Assembly: GCA_963576735.1 (NCBI GenBank)
Contig: OY755175.1
Span: forward strand, 12,106,401 to 12,170,400
Length of the DNA: 64,000 nt
Source of the DNA: Bedellia somnulentella
Lineage: Eukaryota; Arthropoda; Insecta; Lepidoptera; Bedelliidae
Reading direction: 5' to 3'
Shown here: positions 10,103-21,516 of the stretch, in pieces
Position numbering within the stretch: position 1 is the first letter of the stretch
Layout of the letters: each line of letters begins with the position of its first letter
The notes under the pieces: model-generated
What the model saw: the letters and a program-made list of their open reading frames with translations, nothing else
What the model was told of the DNA's origin: nothing
Database searches by the model: none
Program-made: the position numbers and the translations under genes

Positions 10103-12853
10103 CATTTTTTGTATTTTTATTTACACTACCCCCCTCCCATTTACCTTAAGTCATGAAATGTAAAAAAAAGTACAGAATACGTATGATTAAGCACAAATAG
10201 AGCCATTCGAGTCGAAAAATAATTTTGTCCATCTAGCTTGTTCTACGCGAATCACTGTGCGGTGGTTAAGAGTGATGGTAACATCAGAATTTGTGCTGAT
10301 TATAAGATAACCTTAAATAAAGTACTAGAGGTTGACCGTTATCCGTTGCCCAGAGTGGAAGATTTGTTAGTAAAATTAGACGGGGGGGTAAAATTTAGTA
10401 AATGCGACCTCTCACAAGCCTACGCACAGCTAGTTTTGGATGATTCAAAAATAGTCACGACTATTAACACTCATAAAGGTTTATTTACATATAATCGATT
10501 AGTATATGGCCTTGCCTCGAGTCCGGGAATTTTTCAAAGACGTTTGGAACAATTGTTTGCGGACATTCCTAGAGTAGGGGTGTTTATCGACGATATAATT
10601 ATAACGGGTAGGGACAATTCTGAACATTTAGATAATCTAAATAAAGTTTTCGAACGTTTAGAAAAATATGGTCTTAGGGTTAAAAAACAGAAATGCGAAT
10701 TTTTCATGGATTCTGTAACCTATCTAGGTTTTGTAATTGATAAGCATGGAATACGTACGTGCCCGAACAAAGTGAAGGCTATAGTGGATACACCAGCCCC
10801 CAGGAACATATCAGAATTAAGGTCATTTATAGGCATGATTATGTATTATGCCAAGTTTATTAAAAATGTTAGTACAATTTTAGCTCCACTTTATAGATTG
10901 TTACGTTCAGGTATAAAATATGAATGGTGTAACAAATGTGATCAGGCTTTTAGAAACATAAAAAACTGTCTGATAAGTAGTGACGTATTGATCCATTATT
11001 CGCCAGAGTTACCATTAGTTCTCACCACGGATGCAAGTAGTACAGGCATTGGAGCGATACTGTCACATTTAACGCCAGAAGGCGAACGCCCGGTAGCGTA
11101 TGCGTCTCGTTCGCTGACTACTGCTGAGCGAGCATATGCGCAAATTGACCGAGAAGCGACGAGCATTATTTATGGAATCAGGAAATTTCATCAATATTTA
11201 TACGGCAGAAAATTTACTTTAAGGACAGATCATAAACCTTTGACCTATATTTTTGGGGATAAGGTAGGTATACCTGTGATGGCAGCATCACGTTTGCAAA
11301 GGTGGGCGGTGCTTCTGTCAGGTTATGATTACAAAATTGAGTATGTAAACACAGCTAATAATTGTGCGGATGCGTTATCGCGATTGCCATCGTCAAATGC
11401 AAAAGATAATAATATGTACTAAATAACGTATGCTAACTTTGTCGAAAATTTCTTGCCAGTTACGAATGAGGATGTAAAAAAGGCAACAGCGAAAGATGTA
11501 TTACTCAACAAAGCGTTGTGGTATATAAACTCCGGTTGGCCACTCACGTGCCCGTCAGAAAATTTAAAACCTTATTTTGCGAGACGCCATGAACTTTATA
11601 TAGAAAGGGGTTGCATCTTGTGGGGCTATAGGATGGTAATACCAGAGGCATTGCGATCTGTCATACTAAAACAGGTGCACAGCGGTCATCTCGGCATAGT
11701 TAAGATGAAGAGTATCGTACGTAGCTACGTCTGGTGGCCAGGGGTAGACACCGACGTAGAGGCAATAGCGCGGGGCTGTGAAACATGTGCAATGGAGGCG
11801 GATGCGCCTGCGAGGCATGTGCCGCAACCCTGGCCATACCATACTCGGCCGTGGACGAGGCTTCATATAGATTTTTTAGGACCTTTACGAAATAAAACTT
11901 ATTTGATTTTGATTGATAGTACATCAAAATGGTTAGAAATAGAGGAAATGACGCAAACAAACGCAACTAACGTTATTAAAAAATTACGCTGTATTTTCGC
12001 CAGGTTTGGGTTACCGGTAGAGCTAGTTTCCGATCAAGGACCTCCGTTTACGAGCGAAGAATTTAATTTATTTTTAAAAAGAAATGGCATTACATTAGTT
12101 CATTCACCAGTTTACCATCCTGCATCTAATGGAGCAGCGGAAAACGCGGTAAAACTTTGTAAAAAGGCAATTAAAAAAGCGTATAGGGATAATACCGACG
12201 TGGATGCTGCTTTACAGTCATTCTTGTTAGCGTATCGTAACTCTAATCATAGCACTACGGGAGAGAGCCCAGCAATGCTGTTACAACGACGTAACTTAAG
12301 GTCTCGGTTAGATTTATTAAGTAGCGATAGAGCTTTAGAAATTAAAGTCCACGAGGCTCAAAAACGCCAATGTATCAACGCTGGGGGTACACCTCGTTCC
12401 TTCAAAGAGGGAGAGCCAGTATGGGCAAGAGCTTACGGGGGTACAAACAAATGGGAGAAGCAGTTTATTATTAATAAAGACGGTTCGCGTACTTACATTT
12501 TGGGCAACGGTGATAGTAGAGTAATAAAAAGACATTCTGATCAAATTAGGCGAAGATCAGCAGTGTTTTCTGATGTTGCTTGTCCTGACAGCCGTGACAG
12601 TGAAGTGGGACCGTCCGTTAGTGGTGGTGGCACCGTCTCGTATTCAGAGGAGGAAAAGTCGATAGACGAGAGTCAATTGGGTTTAGATACACCAACCATT
12701 GTAGAGGAGCTGACCATACCGCCACCAGTGGAACGATACCCACAAAGAATTAGGAAACCAGTTGTTAGGTTTCCGGACATAGAAAATATTGATTAATTTT
12801 TATGTGCATTGTTGTGTTTGATGTTTAATTATGGGTTACTTTTAGTGTGGAGG

Positions 12854-12996
12854 TGTGACGTATGTAGGTAATTCCATATTTGCAATACAGTGTCAGTCGA
12901 ATATATATCGCTATAGTGGAAACATTGTTTTATTGAAGTGCTCCTTCCTATTAATAGTTTTTGGGAATTTATTACCTTCTACGTACATATTTAGCA
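12854..12996 (+). repeat. 3' LTR, 143 bp
   Basis: Identical to the 5' LTR at 6386-6528 and followed by the target duplication CAAGT. Confidence 0.95.
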
Positions 12997-13001
12997 CAAG
13001 T

Positions 13002-13745
13002 ATGTAAAATCTCCAGATTATGATTATCGGGGAGAACGTGTCCAGTATCCAATAGATGTTTCGCAAAGTGAGACCTTTCTGGATGGTCGTTTCTGAATGC
13101 TGCCACGTGCTCCCCGTATCTTGTTAGAAAACTTCTACCAGTTTGCCCAATATAGACGCTGTTGCATTCAGGACAAACAATTTTGTAAACACCAGATTGT
13201 CTGTGTTTATCTAATTTCTCTTTTTGATTACATAAATAACGTTTCAAACTATTGTTTGTTCTGAACGCAACTTTAATACCAAACCCTTTAAGCGTCTTTG
13301 AAATCTTTTCAGAAATTGGACCAACATAGGTGAGACTGGACTTCATGCGGTCCAGTTTTTCAGGTGGTATAACATATAAGAGTCTGTTCACCATGTTGGT
13401 CCGTTTTCTTGTAATTAGTCTGTCTATTAATTGCTTGGTGTAACCGTTTGCAACAGCTATTTGGTAAATAGTACTTAATTCTTTATTGTAATTAGAAGGT
13501 GATAATGGAACTGTTAGCAAACGGTGTACATAGCAATGAAAAGCTGGAAGCTTGTGTTGCCAAGGATGGCAAGAAGATGCGGGAATTACTGTATCAGTCT
13601 GTGTAGGCTTTCTATAAATCTCAAAAACATGCTTATTTCCTGACCTTGTTATTTTAAGATCGAGGAAATTGAGAGATCTGTCCTGTTCCTTCTCTAACTT
13701 GAATTTAATTTTAGGATGTATTCTATTTAAAATTTGAACGAAACT
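13002..13745 (-). pseudogene. Penelope-like element: end of reverse transcriptase and GIY-YIG endonuclease
   Basis: Read on the minus strand from about 13745, the frame first shows the conserved Penelope reverse-transcriptase end (HPKIKFKLEKEQ, then LNFLDLKI), then a linker, then a GIY-YIG nuclease with SGVYKIVCPECNSVYIGQTG and a downstream H/E-containing helix (SHFAKHLLDTGH). This combination is specific to Penelope-like retroelements. The frame is open here. It is cut inside the nuclease domain by the LTR retrotransposon and continues at 6380. The N-terminal half of the element is absent, truncated at about 13745. Confidence 0.88.
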
Positions 13746-14019
13746 TTAACTTTCTTTTATTAATATTAGTATTGGTGTTATTCTTTGGAGTTTTCCTTAT
13801 ATTTATATTATTTGTTATTGTTTTGAGTAGCTTTGATAATAATATTATTTAAAAAGAAGAAAATTACCAACGATAATAACCAGTAATGTTGTGTGCACTA
13901 TTTTTGCCATTGTAACAGAGCCGAATCTAAATTTTTGTAAAAAGTAAATGTTTGTTATAATGCTGTTTGTGTACATATTAATTAAATAAACAAATAGCAT
14001 ATCGTTGTTCGGCACGAAT

Positions 14020-14140
14020 ACACTGTCACATGATAAATTACATTTAAGAAAAGAAACATTGGTGATTTTTTGCATTTGAACCATCTGCTCTCTGAATGAT
14101 AGTCGGTTGTTCTCCCCACTGAGCTATCTCGGCTAGTGTG
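14020..14140 (-). repeat. tRNA-headed SINE fragment (family A-like)
   Basis: Minus-strand A box (TAGCTCAGTGGGGAGAAC) and B box (GGTTCAAATGC), followed by sequence resembling the family A body (AAATGTAATTTATCATG). The 3' end is missing. Confidence 0.65.
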
Positions 14141-14194
14141 GAGAACAGCTAGCTTATCCTCACATTATACTATCGGCTATAAATTCCTATTCAA

Positions 14195-14440
14195 AGTTGA
14201 ATGAGGAAATTAGCCATTCTGCCTACCCCATTCGGGAAGCAGGGACTATCAATCACCACTTTGTACTATCCTGGAAAACCTCGAGAGGTAGTAATGAAGC
14301 TCAAAAGCTTCATTTACATTCATCAATCTTCTGATACATGTCCTTTTATTCCTACGGCTTTAAGGCATACGAGCCTGTCTATTTTAGTACATTCTCTATT
14401 TAACCTAATTGTGTCTTTTCTTCCATTATATTGTTTAGGT
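14195..14440 (-). repeat. RTE LINE 3' remnant
   Basis: Degenerate match in order to the 3' end of the RTE at 16885-17050: CTACCCCATTCGGGAAGCAG, ATCACCACTTTGTAC and the Lys/Arg-rich coding end (CATCAATCTTCTGATACATG). Too decayed to encode protein. Confidence 0.6.
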
Positions 14441-14441
14441 A

Positions 14442-14990
14442 CGAGGGCGGGTCAATAAGTCCGTGACTTTTTGAATTTCTGACCTCTTTACTGAAACAGC
14501 AACACTGCTCCTGTGAACAAGCATCTGTCAGTTGACTCCTGTCTAAATTTTAACTTGCTGCGTCAGTTAGTTTGTGTTTGACAGCTATTTTTATCAGACT
14601 ACTCACAAATTTGAGGAGAAAATGGAAAAAAATGAATTTCGTGTGCTTATTAAGCATTATTTCTTGTGAAAAAAAAACCATTACCGAGACCAAGGCTAAG
14701 CTTGAGAAATACTATGGTGACTCTGCACCATCGATTTCAATGGTAAAAAAGTGGTTTACTGAATTTCGTTGTGGCCGTACAAGCACTGAAGATGCCGAAC
14801 GTCCTGGACGCCCAGTTGAGGTCCATACAACCGAAACAATCGAAAAAAAACACGATATGGTGTTGGCCGACCGAAGATTGAAAGTGTGAGAGATTGTGGA
14901 AGCCGTAGGCGTAAAGCTTTCCGCAAGATGTCATGTCTTAAAAAGAACTCGAGTCTTAAAAAGAGCTCCAGTGTATCGAGTCTAGAGCGT
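14442..14990 (+). pseudogene. mariner-family transposase, 5' fragment with stops and a frameshift
   Basis: A terminal-repeat-like start (CGAGGGCGGGTCAATAAGTC) follows a TA dinucleotide at 14440-14441. The reading frame begins at 14622 with MEKNEFRVLIKHYFL, then a stop and frameshift at a run of A. It continues with SAPSISMVKKWFTEF and GRTSTEDAERPGRP, the helix-turn-helix DNA-binding half of mariner transposases, to a stop at 14889. Related sequence runs on to about 14990. The catalytic DDD half and the 3' terminal repeat are missing. Confidence 0.8.
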
Positions 14991-15143
14991 ATCAAGGTTG
15001 ATTTATTTAAATATACATAGACATAGTTCATGTGGCAACATGCTAAATGTGACCTTTAGGCATGGTATTATTAGGTTCTGTGAGTACCCCAAGAGGGATA
15101 AAATCGTGACACTGTTTATTGTGTCGGTACGGATCAATCACAC

Positions 15144-15750
15144 AATTGGCCTAGACCTCGCTTTTTTAACATACCCTTTTTATATTATAAATCGATAAAG
15201 GACATCAAACTTAACAACTTTGCCTATGGAATGCCTATCTAAAATATTGTAATATTCAAAAAATAATAATAATTAAAAATTGTCGTACCTAGTTCAAACT
15301 GAGAATGTATAGAATGAGATTCCTTGCTTCAGTGAAAATAAGAAATTAAAAAAAAACATCTGATCTATGCTTTTTGCTCTGTAAACAAAAACATAACTTC
15401 TTTCTGTATTTTCCAGTTCAATCGCTCGCTTACCGGTTTATTTTCATGATATTATTTTTCAACGACGATCAATACAACTGGAAAATACCGAAAGAAGTTA
15501 TATTTTTGTTTACAGAGCGAAAAGCATAGATCAAATGTTTTTTTTTAATTTCTTATTTTCACTGAAGCAAGGAATCTCATTCTATACATTCTCAGTTTGA
15601 ACTAGGTACGACAATTTTTAATTATTATTATTTTTTGAAAATTACAATATTTTAGATAGGCATTCCATGGGCAAAGTTGTTTAGTTTGATGTCCTTTATC
15701 GATTTTTAATATAAAAAGGGTATGTTATAAAAGCGAGGTCTAGGCCAATT
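15144..15750. repeat. Long foldback MITE, copy 1
   Basis: A 607-bp palindromic element whose ends are AATTGGCCTAGACC and its complement. The two arms are nearly perfect inverted copies over roughly 250 bp each, with a short centre around 15420-15480. No coding capacity. Two other copies lie at 49390-49727 (one arm deleted) and 54808-55404. Confidence 0.9.
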
Positions 15751-16884
15751 AAGAAACAGACTTAGTAATAAAACGATACAAGCTACAATGTGTATAGCAT
15801 CATGGTTAGACTTTTTTGATTAAACGTTTATATAATAAAATATATTGGTATATTAAGTAATTAGGTACTTAATGTGATTTATTTATGTTCAGAATCATGT
15901 TTCAGGATGAGTAAAATATTTTTCTTATATTTACCTCTTTTATTTTAATAGGAAAGATTATTTGACACTAGCTATTTCCCGCGACTTCCTATATTATTTT
16001 ATTCCTACTTATATTTTATTCCCTAGTTATTTATAAAGGAACTCAAAATGGAAAGGAACTTGAACTCGACTCTTCGCGTGAAACGCCTCGAGCTTGAATC
16101 AAGACCTGAGCGCCATGTTGCGCTCGAGTCTCTATGTAGTCTTAAGTGTTCTAGTCTGGGGGAGTTGTTGTAACGAGTCGAGCTGTGCAATTCGTCAGCT
16201 GAGCCTAAAATTTAGGACTCATAAGACTAGAGTTCTTTACAACTCTAAAGCAAAGCAAGAGATAAAAAGGTCTACGACAATCTTGACAATCAGTACTATT
16301 TGATAAGTTTGATTTGGTCGTTGTTGATATGTCACGACGAGCAAGAAAAGGATAGCTAATTATAAAACTCTTAAAGATAGAAAGAGCTAGTACTGTGATT
16401 TTTTGTCCCTTACGGTGTAACCCGTTTTTCGATGTTAAAGAAATAATAAACGCTTTGTTTACTTCATCGATTTTAGATCATATTGTGCAAATACGTGAAA
16501 CAAATTATATTTTGGACTCGTAGGAAGTAAGCTTGTTTAGGGCAGAGACCTTGTTTATGTAATCGTGCTTTAAAAATAGGTAAATAAAAAGTTTTGGGCT
16601 GCAGTTATCGAAGCAAGTAAAAAGCCTCAGATGAATCATTTCGCAGTGGCGTATCAAAGAAAACTCGAAACATATTTGCAGTTTATGAACCTTATTAGAT
16701 TCACAATAGAAGATATGCTGTTATTTATACGTTTTACCTGTGTTTTTTATTTAATTCTAGACATTACCTACAACAACAAAAAACAACGGTGTTGCCCACT
16801 TCAAAATCTCCATAATCCTATAGAAGTAAGAATTCATCATGTGAATAAGATAATTACTATGAACAAGGAAAGTATTCAAAACTA
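15751..16884. other. No gene seen
   Basis: About 1.1 kb without a supportable gene or recognised repeat. It is AT-rich except for a short GC-richer patch at 16070-16200. Confidence 0.5.
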
Positions 16885-16975
16885 CATACATACATACATA
16901 CATATACTCACGCCATTAGTTCCCATTGGGGTAGGCAGAGACTATTGATCGCCACTTCGTACGATCCTGACAAAC

Positions 16976-19930
16976 CTATCTAGCTTCGTTTACATCCATC
17001 AATCTTTTCATACATGCTCTTTTATTCTTCATACTTCGGACGCCAGCCTTTTTGAGCACACTCTCAATTTGGCCCAAGTCTGTTCTCCGTGGTCGTCCTC
17101 TACTAACATTACCATCCACACTAGCTCTATAGATCCCTTTTACCAATTTTCTATCATCCATCCTCTCTATGTGCCCAAACCATATCAACATTCCTTTTTC
17201 TATCTTTCTTACAATATCATCTTTCACACCACACTTTTCACGAATAACACTATTTCTCACTCGGTCACATAATCTAACATTACACATTTTTCTGAGGGAC
17301 CTCATCTCTACTGCATTCACTCTGCTCTCATGCTTCTTCTGCCACACCCAACATTCGCTTCCATACATAAGCGTAGGAACAAGAACAGCATCATGCACAG
17401 CCATTCGGGCCTTTTCAGACACCGATTGACAGGTCATTAGGCTATTCATTGCTCCATTTACCGCATTACCCTTTTTCACTCTTCTTTCAATATCTTCATC
17501 ACATTTTCCATCCCTTGTAAACAAACTTCCCAGATATACAAACTCCTTCACCTGTTCCACATCCTTACCATCAATCGCAATCACGCATTCTGTCACATCT
17601 TCCTGTCTCTCAAAAACCATCGTTTTGGTCTTATCCACATTCACCCTCATTCCCTTTCTTACAAAAGACTCACATGCAATATTCATCATCTCTTGCAACT
17701 CTTCTGCCGACGATGCAAGTAGCACTTGATCGTCAGCATACAAGAGGCACTTAATGATGAATCCACTCATTCTTAGTCCATAATCACTTTCACGCAACTC
17801 TGTCAAACAGTCATCCATGAACAAATTGAAGAGCCACGGAGAAGCTACACATCCCTGTCGGACACCCCTAGAGATTCCGAACCAGTCAGTGTTTTCCCCG
17901 TTTACTCTTACACATGCACTAGAATCCTCATAGAGTGATACTAATGCACGTATAAGTTGACTCCCCAAACCGAACTTGGATAACACCTCCCATAAACACT
18001 TTCTTACCACCCTATCATACGCCTTCTCTAAATCAATGAAGGAGCAATACACCTTTTGGTTCTTAGCTAAGAACTTTTCGGTGATGCTCCTTAGAGAGAA
18101 GATTTGTTCCCATTCCTTTCCTAAATCCCGCTTGCACATCCCATATTTTCTCATCAGTTACATTCATCACTCTTTCAATCAGTACCTTAGCATACAATTT
18201 ACCAACAATGCTGAGTAAGCTGATGCCGCGGTAGTTTTTAGCCTCTTGGTGTGACCCCTTTCCTTTATATAGAGGCACAATCACCGCCTTGCACCAGTCT
18301 CGTGGTACTTTGCCACTCGACCAGCATTTTTGGAAAAGGAAGTACAACCAAGAAGCCACCAACCCTTTACCAGCCCTCAGCATTTCGATAGTAATCCTAT
18401 CATACCATGCCGCCTTCCCTAATTTCATACTTAAAAAAAATAAAAAAATAACACTGTTTATTTTAAAAAAAATATTTACAACACTTGGCCAGACAGTCTG
18501 AAAACCTTTTAGGTTTTTATTAGACTGTCAGCTCGGCTTTTTATTTAAATACTTTTTAATTAATTTACTTATATTCTAAAAACAATACATTAAATAAGTA
18601 GAAGAAAGACATGTGCATTTATACATCACAGAGTTTTATTTTACTTTTCATTGCTTTCATTATTTCTTCCATACTGATATCGCTGTCACTAAATTCACCC
18701 ATCTCCCCGTTCCAATCAACATTACTGTCGATTGGCGAAGAAATGGATGCATCCTCTTTCTCAAACAGTCCCTCAAAATAATTCTTCCATACCCGTTTCA
18801 TGCTACTTTCATCCGTCGCCAATTCACCCTGTTCATCTCTTATTACACTCACTCTCGTGTTTTGGGAAACTCCCTTTTCTTTCCGGATATACTTCCAGAA
18901 TAACTTTTGGTTATTCCGGAAATTATCAGAAAGTTTCCTCTCACACCACTCTTGCAAATCCCGCTTTTTCTTTTCTATTTTCTTCTTTACCTCATTCTTA
19001 ACTCTCTTATATTCATCTTCACTTTTCTGCACTACATCGTCAGTAACTGAGTTGTTACACTCGCATCCATCCGTTTACTAGCTTTAATCGCTAGTAAATC
19101 TAACCACGCTTTCTTCTTATCTCCAACCGCCTCTTTCACAACTTTATACCACCAACTTGTTGGTGGTCTATTTGACCTTTTACACACTCCACATACTTCC
19201 GTCGCACATTCAACCATCGTCGATTTGAGCACATCCCATACTTCTTCTATTTCCATTTCATCCTTCATCTCCACGCAACTTAGTCTCTCATCCAATTCCT
19301 CTCCAAACATACCTCAATCAATTTCTCACCATTCTCATTCACCCTTTGATCACCAAACTTTCCTAAAACTCTTTCGCAACCGTTGCGTGACACACCAACC
19401 CAGCCATTAAAATCTCCTAACATTACAAGTCTCTCATTCTGATCACACCCATTCACAACATCGTCTAACAGATTCCAAAACTCCTCCCTCTCGGATAAGG
19501 ATTTAGACATGTCCGGAGCGTATACGCAAATTATGCGCAATCGGACTAGTCCCAATTTCACCTTAATCCACAGGAGCCTTGGACTCACACATTCGTAATC
19601 TTTCATACACTGAGTCATCCTTTCAGATATCAGAAGTTCCACTCCTTGGCTAGCTCGGTCACTGTCAGCGACTCCAGACCAGATTGCTGTAATGTTGCCA
19701 AGTTGTGAAACTTCCTTTCCCTTACGCTTCGTCTCATTTACACATAGAAAATCCAGTTTTCTTTCATTCATAATCATACATACTTCATCTAATTTTTCAA
19801 ACATTCCTCCACATACATTCATCGTACTGAAGCGGGTCTCTTTAGCCCACTTTTCGCCCCGTGAGCAACCATGGCGTGATGAGTGACGAGCTACATCGCC
19901 GCGTCCGTGTTTACTAAAATTTGAACACAT
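16976..19930 (-). pseudogene. RTE endonuclease/reverse transcriptase, broken
   Basis: Segments in order on the minus strand are endonuclease (19930-19280, with MNVCGG, CVNETKRKG and MLGDFNGWVG), linker (19310-19032 and 19032-18619) and reverse transcriptase (18428-18063 and 18154-16976). The reverse transcriptase has NYRGISLLS, SFIDLEKAYDRV, GVRQGCVASPWLFNLFMDD and the catalytic YADDQ. The C-terminal part ends in [20 protein letters not shown]. The frame changes near 19290 and 18100, a stop lies near 19032, and sequence is inserted at 18430-18615. Confidence 0.88.
18430..18615. repeat. Unclassified ~190-bp insertion in the RTE ORF
   Basis: The RTE coding sequence is interrupted here, with a short repeated TACTT at both junctions. 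On the minus strand the insert ends in an A/T-rich run with AATAAA, compatible with a small retroposed sequence. It contains an imperfect hairpin around AGACTGTC. Family not recognised. Confidence 0.5.
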
Positions 19931-20095
19931 ATTGGACCCACGAGAAGCAAGGGAAGTAAACTGTCCACCTAGCCAGAGCCCCGCTTGACTAGGTAAGGTT
20001 ATTTAGTACCCGGAGTGCACCAAGCTCCGGGACGGCGGCACGCTAGCGACCAGGCTCACCCCTGGCCATGCATCCCTCGGCGCGGCAGACCTTGG

Positions 20096-20530
20096 AAACT
20101 AATTAAAAAATATATTGTTTAAAAGACAGTAACTTTGATTGTTGATTTAAACTATGTTGAATTTGACTAAGGTAACGTGTATTAAATTATAATAAATATT
20201 TGATTTAAAGAGTTGTTTCATTTAAAAAAAAATATTGATCTATTACCCTATTAGAATGATTATTAAACTACGTTTTTATTCCCACCGAGTAGCTATGGTA
20301 CAGATTTTGGTGGTACTTGTTGGGAAGAAAACACAAAAATCTGGTGATTGTTGTCTATTTATTGATTAGTCATTGTTAGTAGGAATGTGTTGCATTTTAG
20401 TTTATTGTTTGCTCATAATTTATCTATTTGTAAACTTATTATTTGAGGATATTTGCCATATATGTTCACACTATATGTTTGTCGTTATTGAAAGCATGAG
20501 AAAAGCCTTACCAAATTACCACAAGCGAGG
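20096..20530. other. No gene seen
   Basis: AT-rich sequence between two retroelement remnants, with no supportable feature. Confidence 0.5.
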
Positions 20531-20559
20531 CAAAATTGTTTTTGTGTCAACACCGATTG

Positions 20560-21240
20560 TGTAACGGAGAGGCATATAGGTTGCCACGGCCGGTGCTCGA
20601 CTCCGGCCTGCCGCTACGAGCCAAACTGCGTATATACAAAATGTATATACGCTCCCGCCTGACGTACGCGGCGCCGGCCTGGTATGGCCTACTCTCAGCC
20701 CAGAACAAGCAACGCTTGCAGAGGGTTCAGAACATGGTGCTCCGCCAATTTGTGAAAGCCGGGCGGTACGTGCGTAATAGCACGATCCACCGTGATCTCC
20801 GGGTCGAGACCGTGGAGGAATTCGTGGTGGGGTTGACCCGTCGTCTGTTCGACCGGGCGGACAACTGCCGCCACGAGCACCTCCGCGGAATCGCCCCGCT
20901 ACACGCACGACCGCCCGACGGGCGACCGCTGCCTCGGGAACTCGCGCGCTCCCCGGAGTCGCAAGACACGCGACCCCGGGGACCGCCCCTTCCACCGCCG
21001 ACTGCCCCGACGTCAGTCCCGAGGGTGAGGTGCGTAACGCGTATCCTCACCCTCCCTCACCCTCCTTAGTGGCTAATCCCCAATAGGGATAGCCACCCCT
21101 CCCCTATATCGCCTGGGGAGGTGCCCAAAGACCGGGGGGGACGTTCCCCCCCGAGACGAAGCTGGCCCATGGGGGAAACCCCGACGCCTGTCCCGCGCGT
21201 GCCGAGCCTGGTGTTCAGAGCCGCGTGGAAGGTCCTCTTA
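20560..21240 (+). pseudogene. Jockey-clade LINE, 5'-truncated 3' fragment
   Basis: An open frame ending at 21069 encodes the region after the reverse transcriptase catalytic site: LRAKLRIYKMYIRSRLTYAA, QRVQNMVLRQFV and NSTIHRDLRVETVEEF. It is followed by a GC-rich 3' UTR to about 21240. The base composition is strikingly GC-rich compared with the surroundings. It is a different family from the intact Jockey element at 1377-6162, with little similarity by eye in the 3' UTR. No reliable target duplication was found. Confidence 0.8.
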
Positions 21241-21516
21241 AGCGCGCGTTATCAGTCTATAGGTAGTTGGTCTGAGGTCTGAGGGTTTTTCGGTGAACTG
21301 ATATTGATAGTGAAGTGATTGATTGGCTGTTATTGATATCGTATTGAATTGAATGAAATTTATTTTGTTGTTGAGGTTGTATTTTGTTTTGTATTAGCGG
21401 TATTTATTAGCTTGCTGTTGTAGATAAGATAAATATAAATTTAAAACTTAAGCTCCACAACTATGAATTTAAGTTAACTAATACTGAAGATAAATTCTTC
21501 AAACACCGCTGCAGAA

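Larger units (their letters stand above)
8124..10259 (+). mobile_element. Transib-like DNA transposon, internally deleted, inserted in pol
   Basis: A 2136-bp element with ~37-bp terminal inverted repeats (8124-8160 against the reverse complement of 10223-10259, one mismatch seen). The ends begin CACAGTG. It is flanked by a 5-bp GC-rich duplication CGGTG at 8119-8123 and 10260-10264, and removing the element plus one copy restores the pol reading frame. A 5-bp GC-rich target duplication with CAC-starting ends is the hallmark of Transib, the superfamily related to RAG1. It carries a broken N-terminal transposase and a nested SINE at 9602-9966. Without the SINE it is about 1.76 kb, too short for a full transposase. 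Confidence 0.88.
7197..12796 (+). pseudogene. Ty3/gypsy pol, split by a Transib-like insertion and one in-frame stop
   Basis: The first segment (to 8123) has a CCHC knuckle (CRICNQQGHLRKMC), the protease active site DTGS near 7590 and the start of reverse transcriptase (DWATPIVPV). Coding resumes at 10265 with RICADYK, continues to the catalytic VFIDD near 10580, then RNase H (TTDASSTGIGA, RTDHKPLTY) up to 11419. An in-frame TAA at 11420-11422 separates RNase H from integrase. Integrase runs to 12796 with an HHCC zinc domain (HSGHLG, CETC) and the DDE residues in HIDFLGP, SDQGPPF and AAENAV. Apart from the insertion and the one stop, the frame is preserved. It cannot make a full Pol as it stands. 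Confidence 0.92.
6386..12996 (+). mobile_element. Ty3/gypsy LTR retrotransposon carrying a nested Transib-like element
   Basis: A 6611-bp element bounded by identical 143-bp direct LTRs (TGTGACG...TTTAGCA) and a 5-bp target duplication CAAGT at 6381-6385 and 12997-13001. A primer-binding-like site (TGGCGACGAG) starts at 6530 and a purine-rich tract (AGTGTGGAGG) precedes the 3' LTR. The gene order gag, protease, reverse transcriptase, RNase H, integrase is that of Ty3/gypsy. Only ~57 bp separate the integrase stop from the 3' LTR, so there is no env. The identical LTRs indicate a very recent insertion, yet pol is already interrupted by a DNA transposon. Confidence 0.96.
16885..20095 (-). mobile_element. 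RTE-clade LINE, near full length but degenerate
   Basis: A ~3.2-kb minus-strand LINE running from a GC-rich 5' UTR (about 19985-20095) to a 3' tail of TATG repeats at 16885-16905. The 3' UTR is very short (~90 bp) and ends GGCGTGAGTATATGTATG, the pattern typical of RTE elements. It has a single ORF, now broken by frameshifts and by an insertion at about 18430-18615. Many fragments of the same family lie elsewhere in the window, almost all from the 3' end. Confidence 0.88.

Noticed and set aside
11453..12796. Independent integrase gene
   Set aside because: It is in the same frame as the upstream RNase H and separated only by one TAA, so it is part of pol rather than a separate gene.
20516..20995. 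159-residue minus-strand ORF
   Set aside because: It is a shadow on the opposite strand of a GC-rich Jockey-clade fragment, with no family motif.
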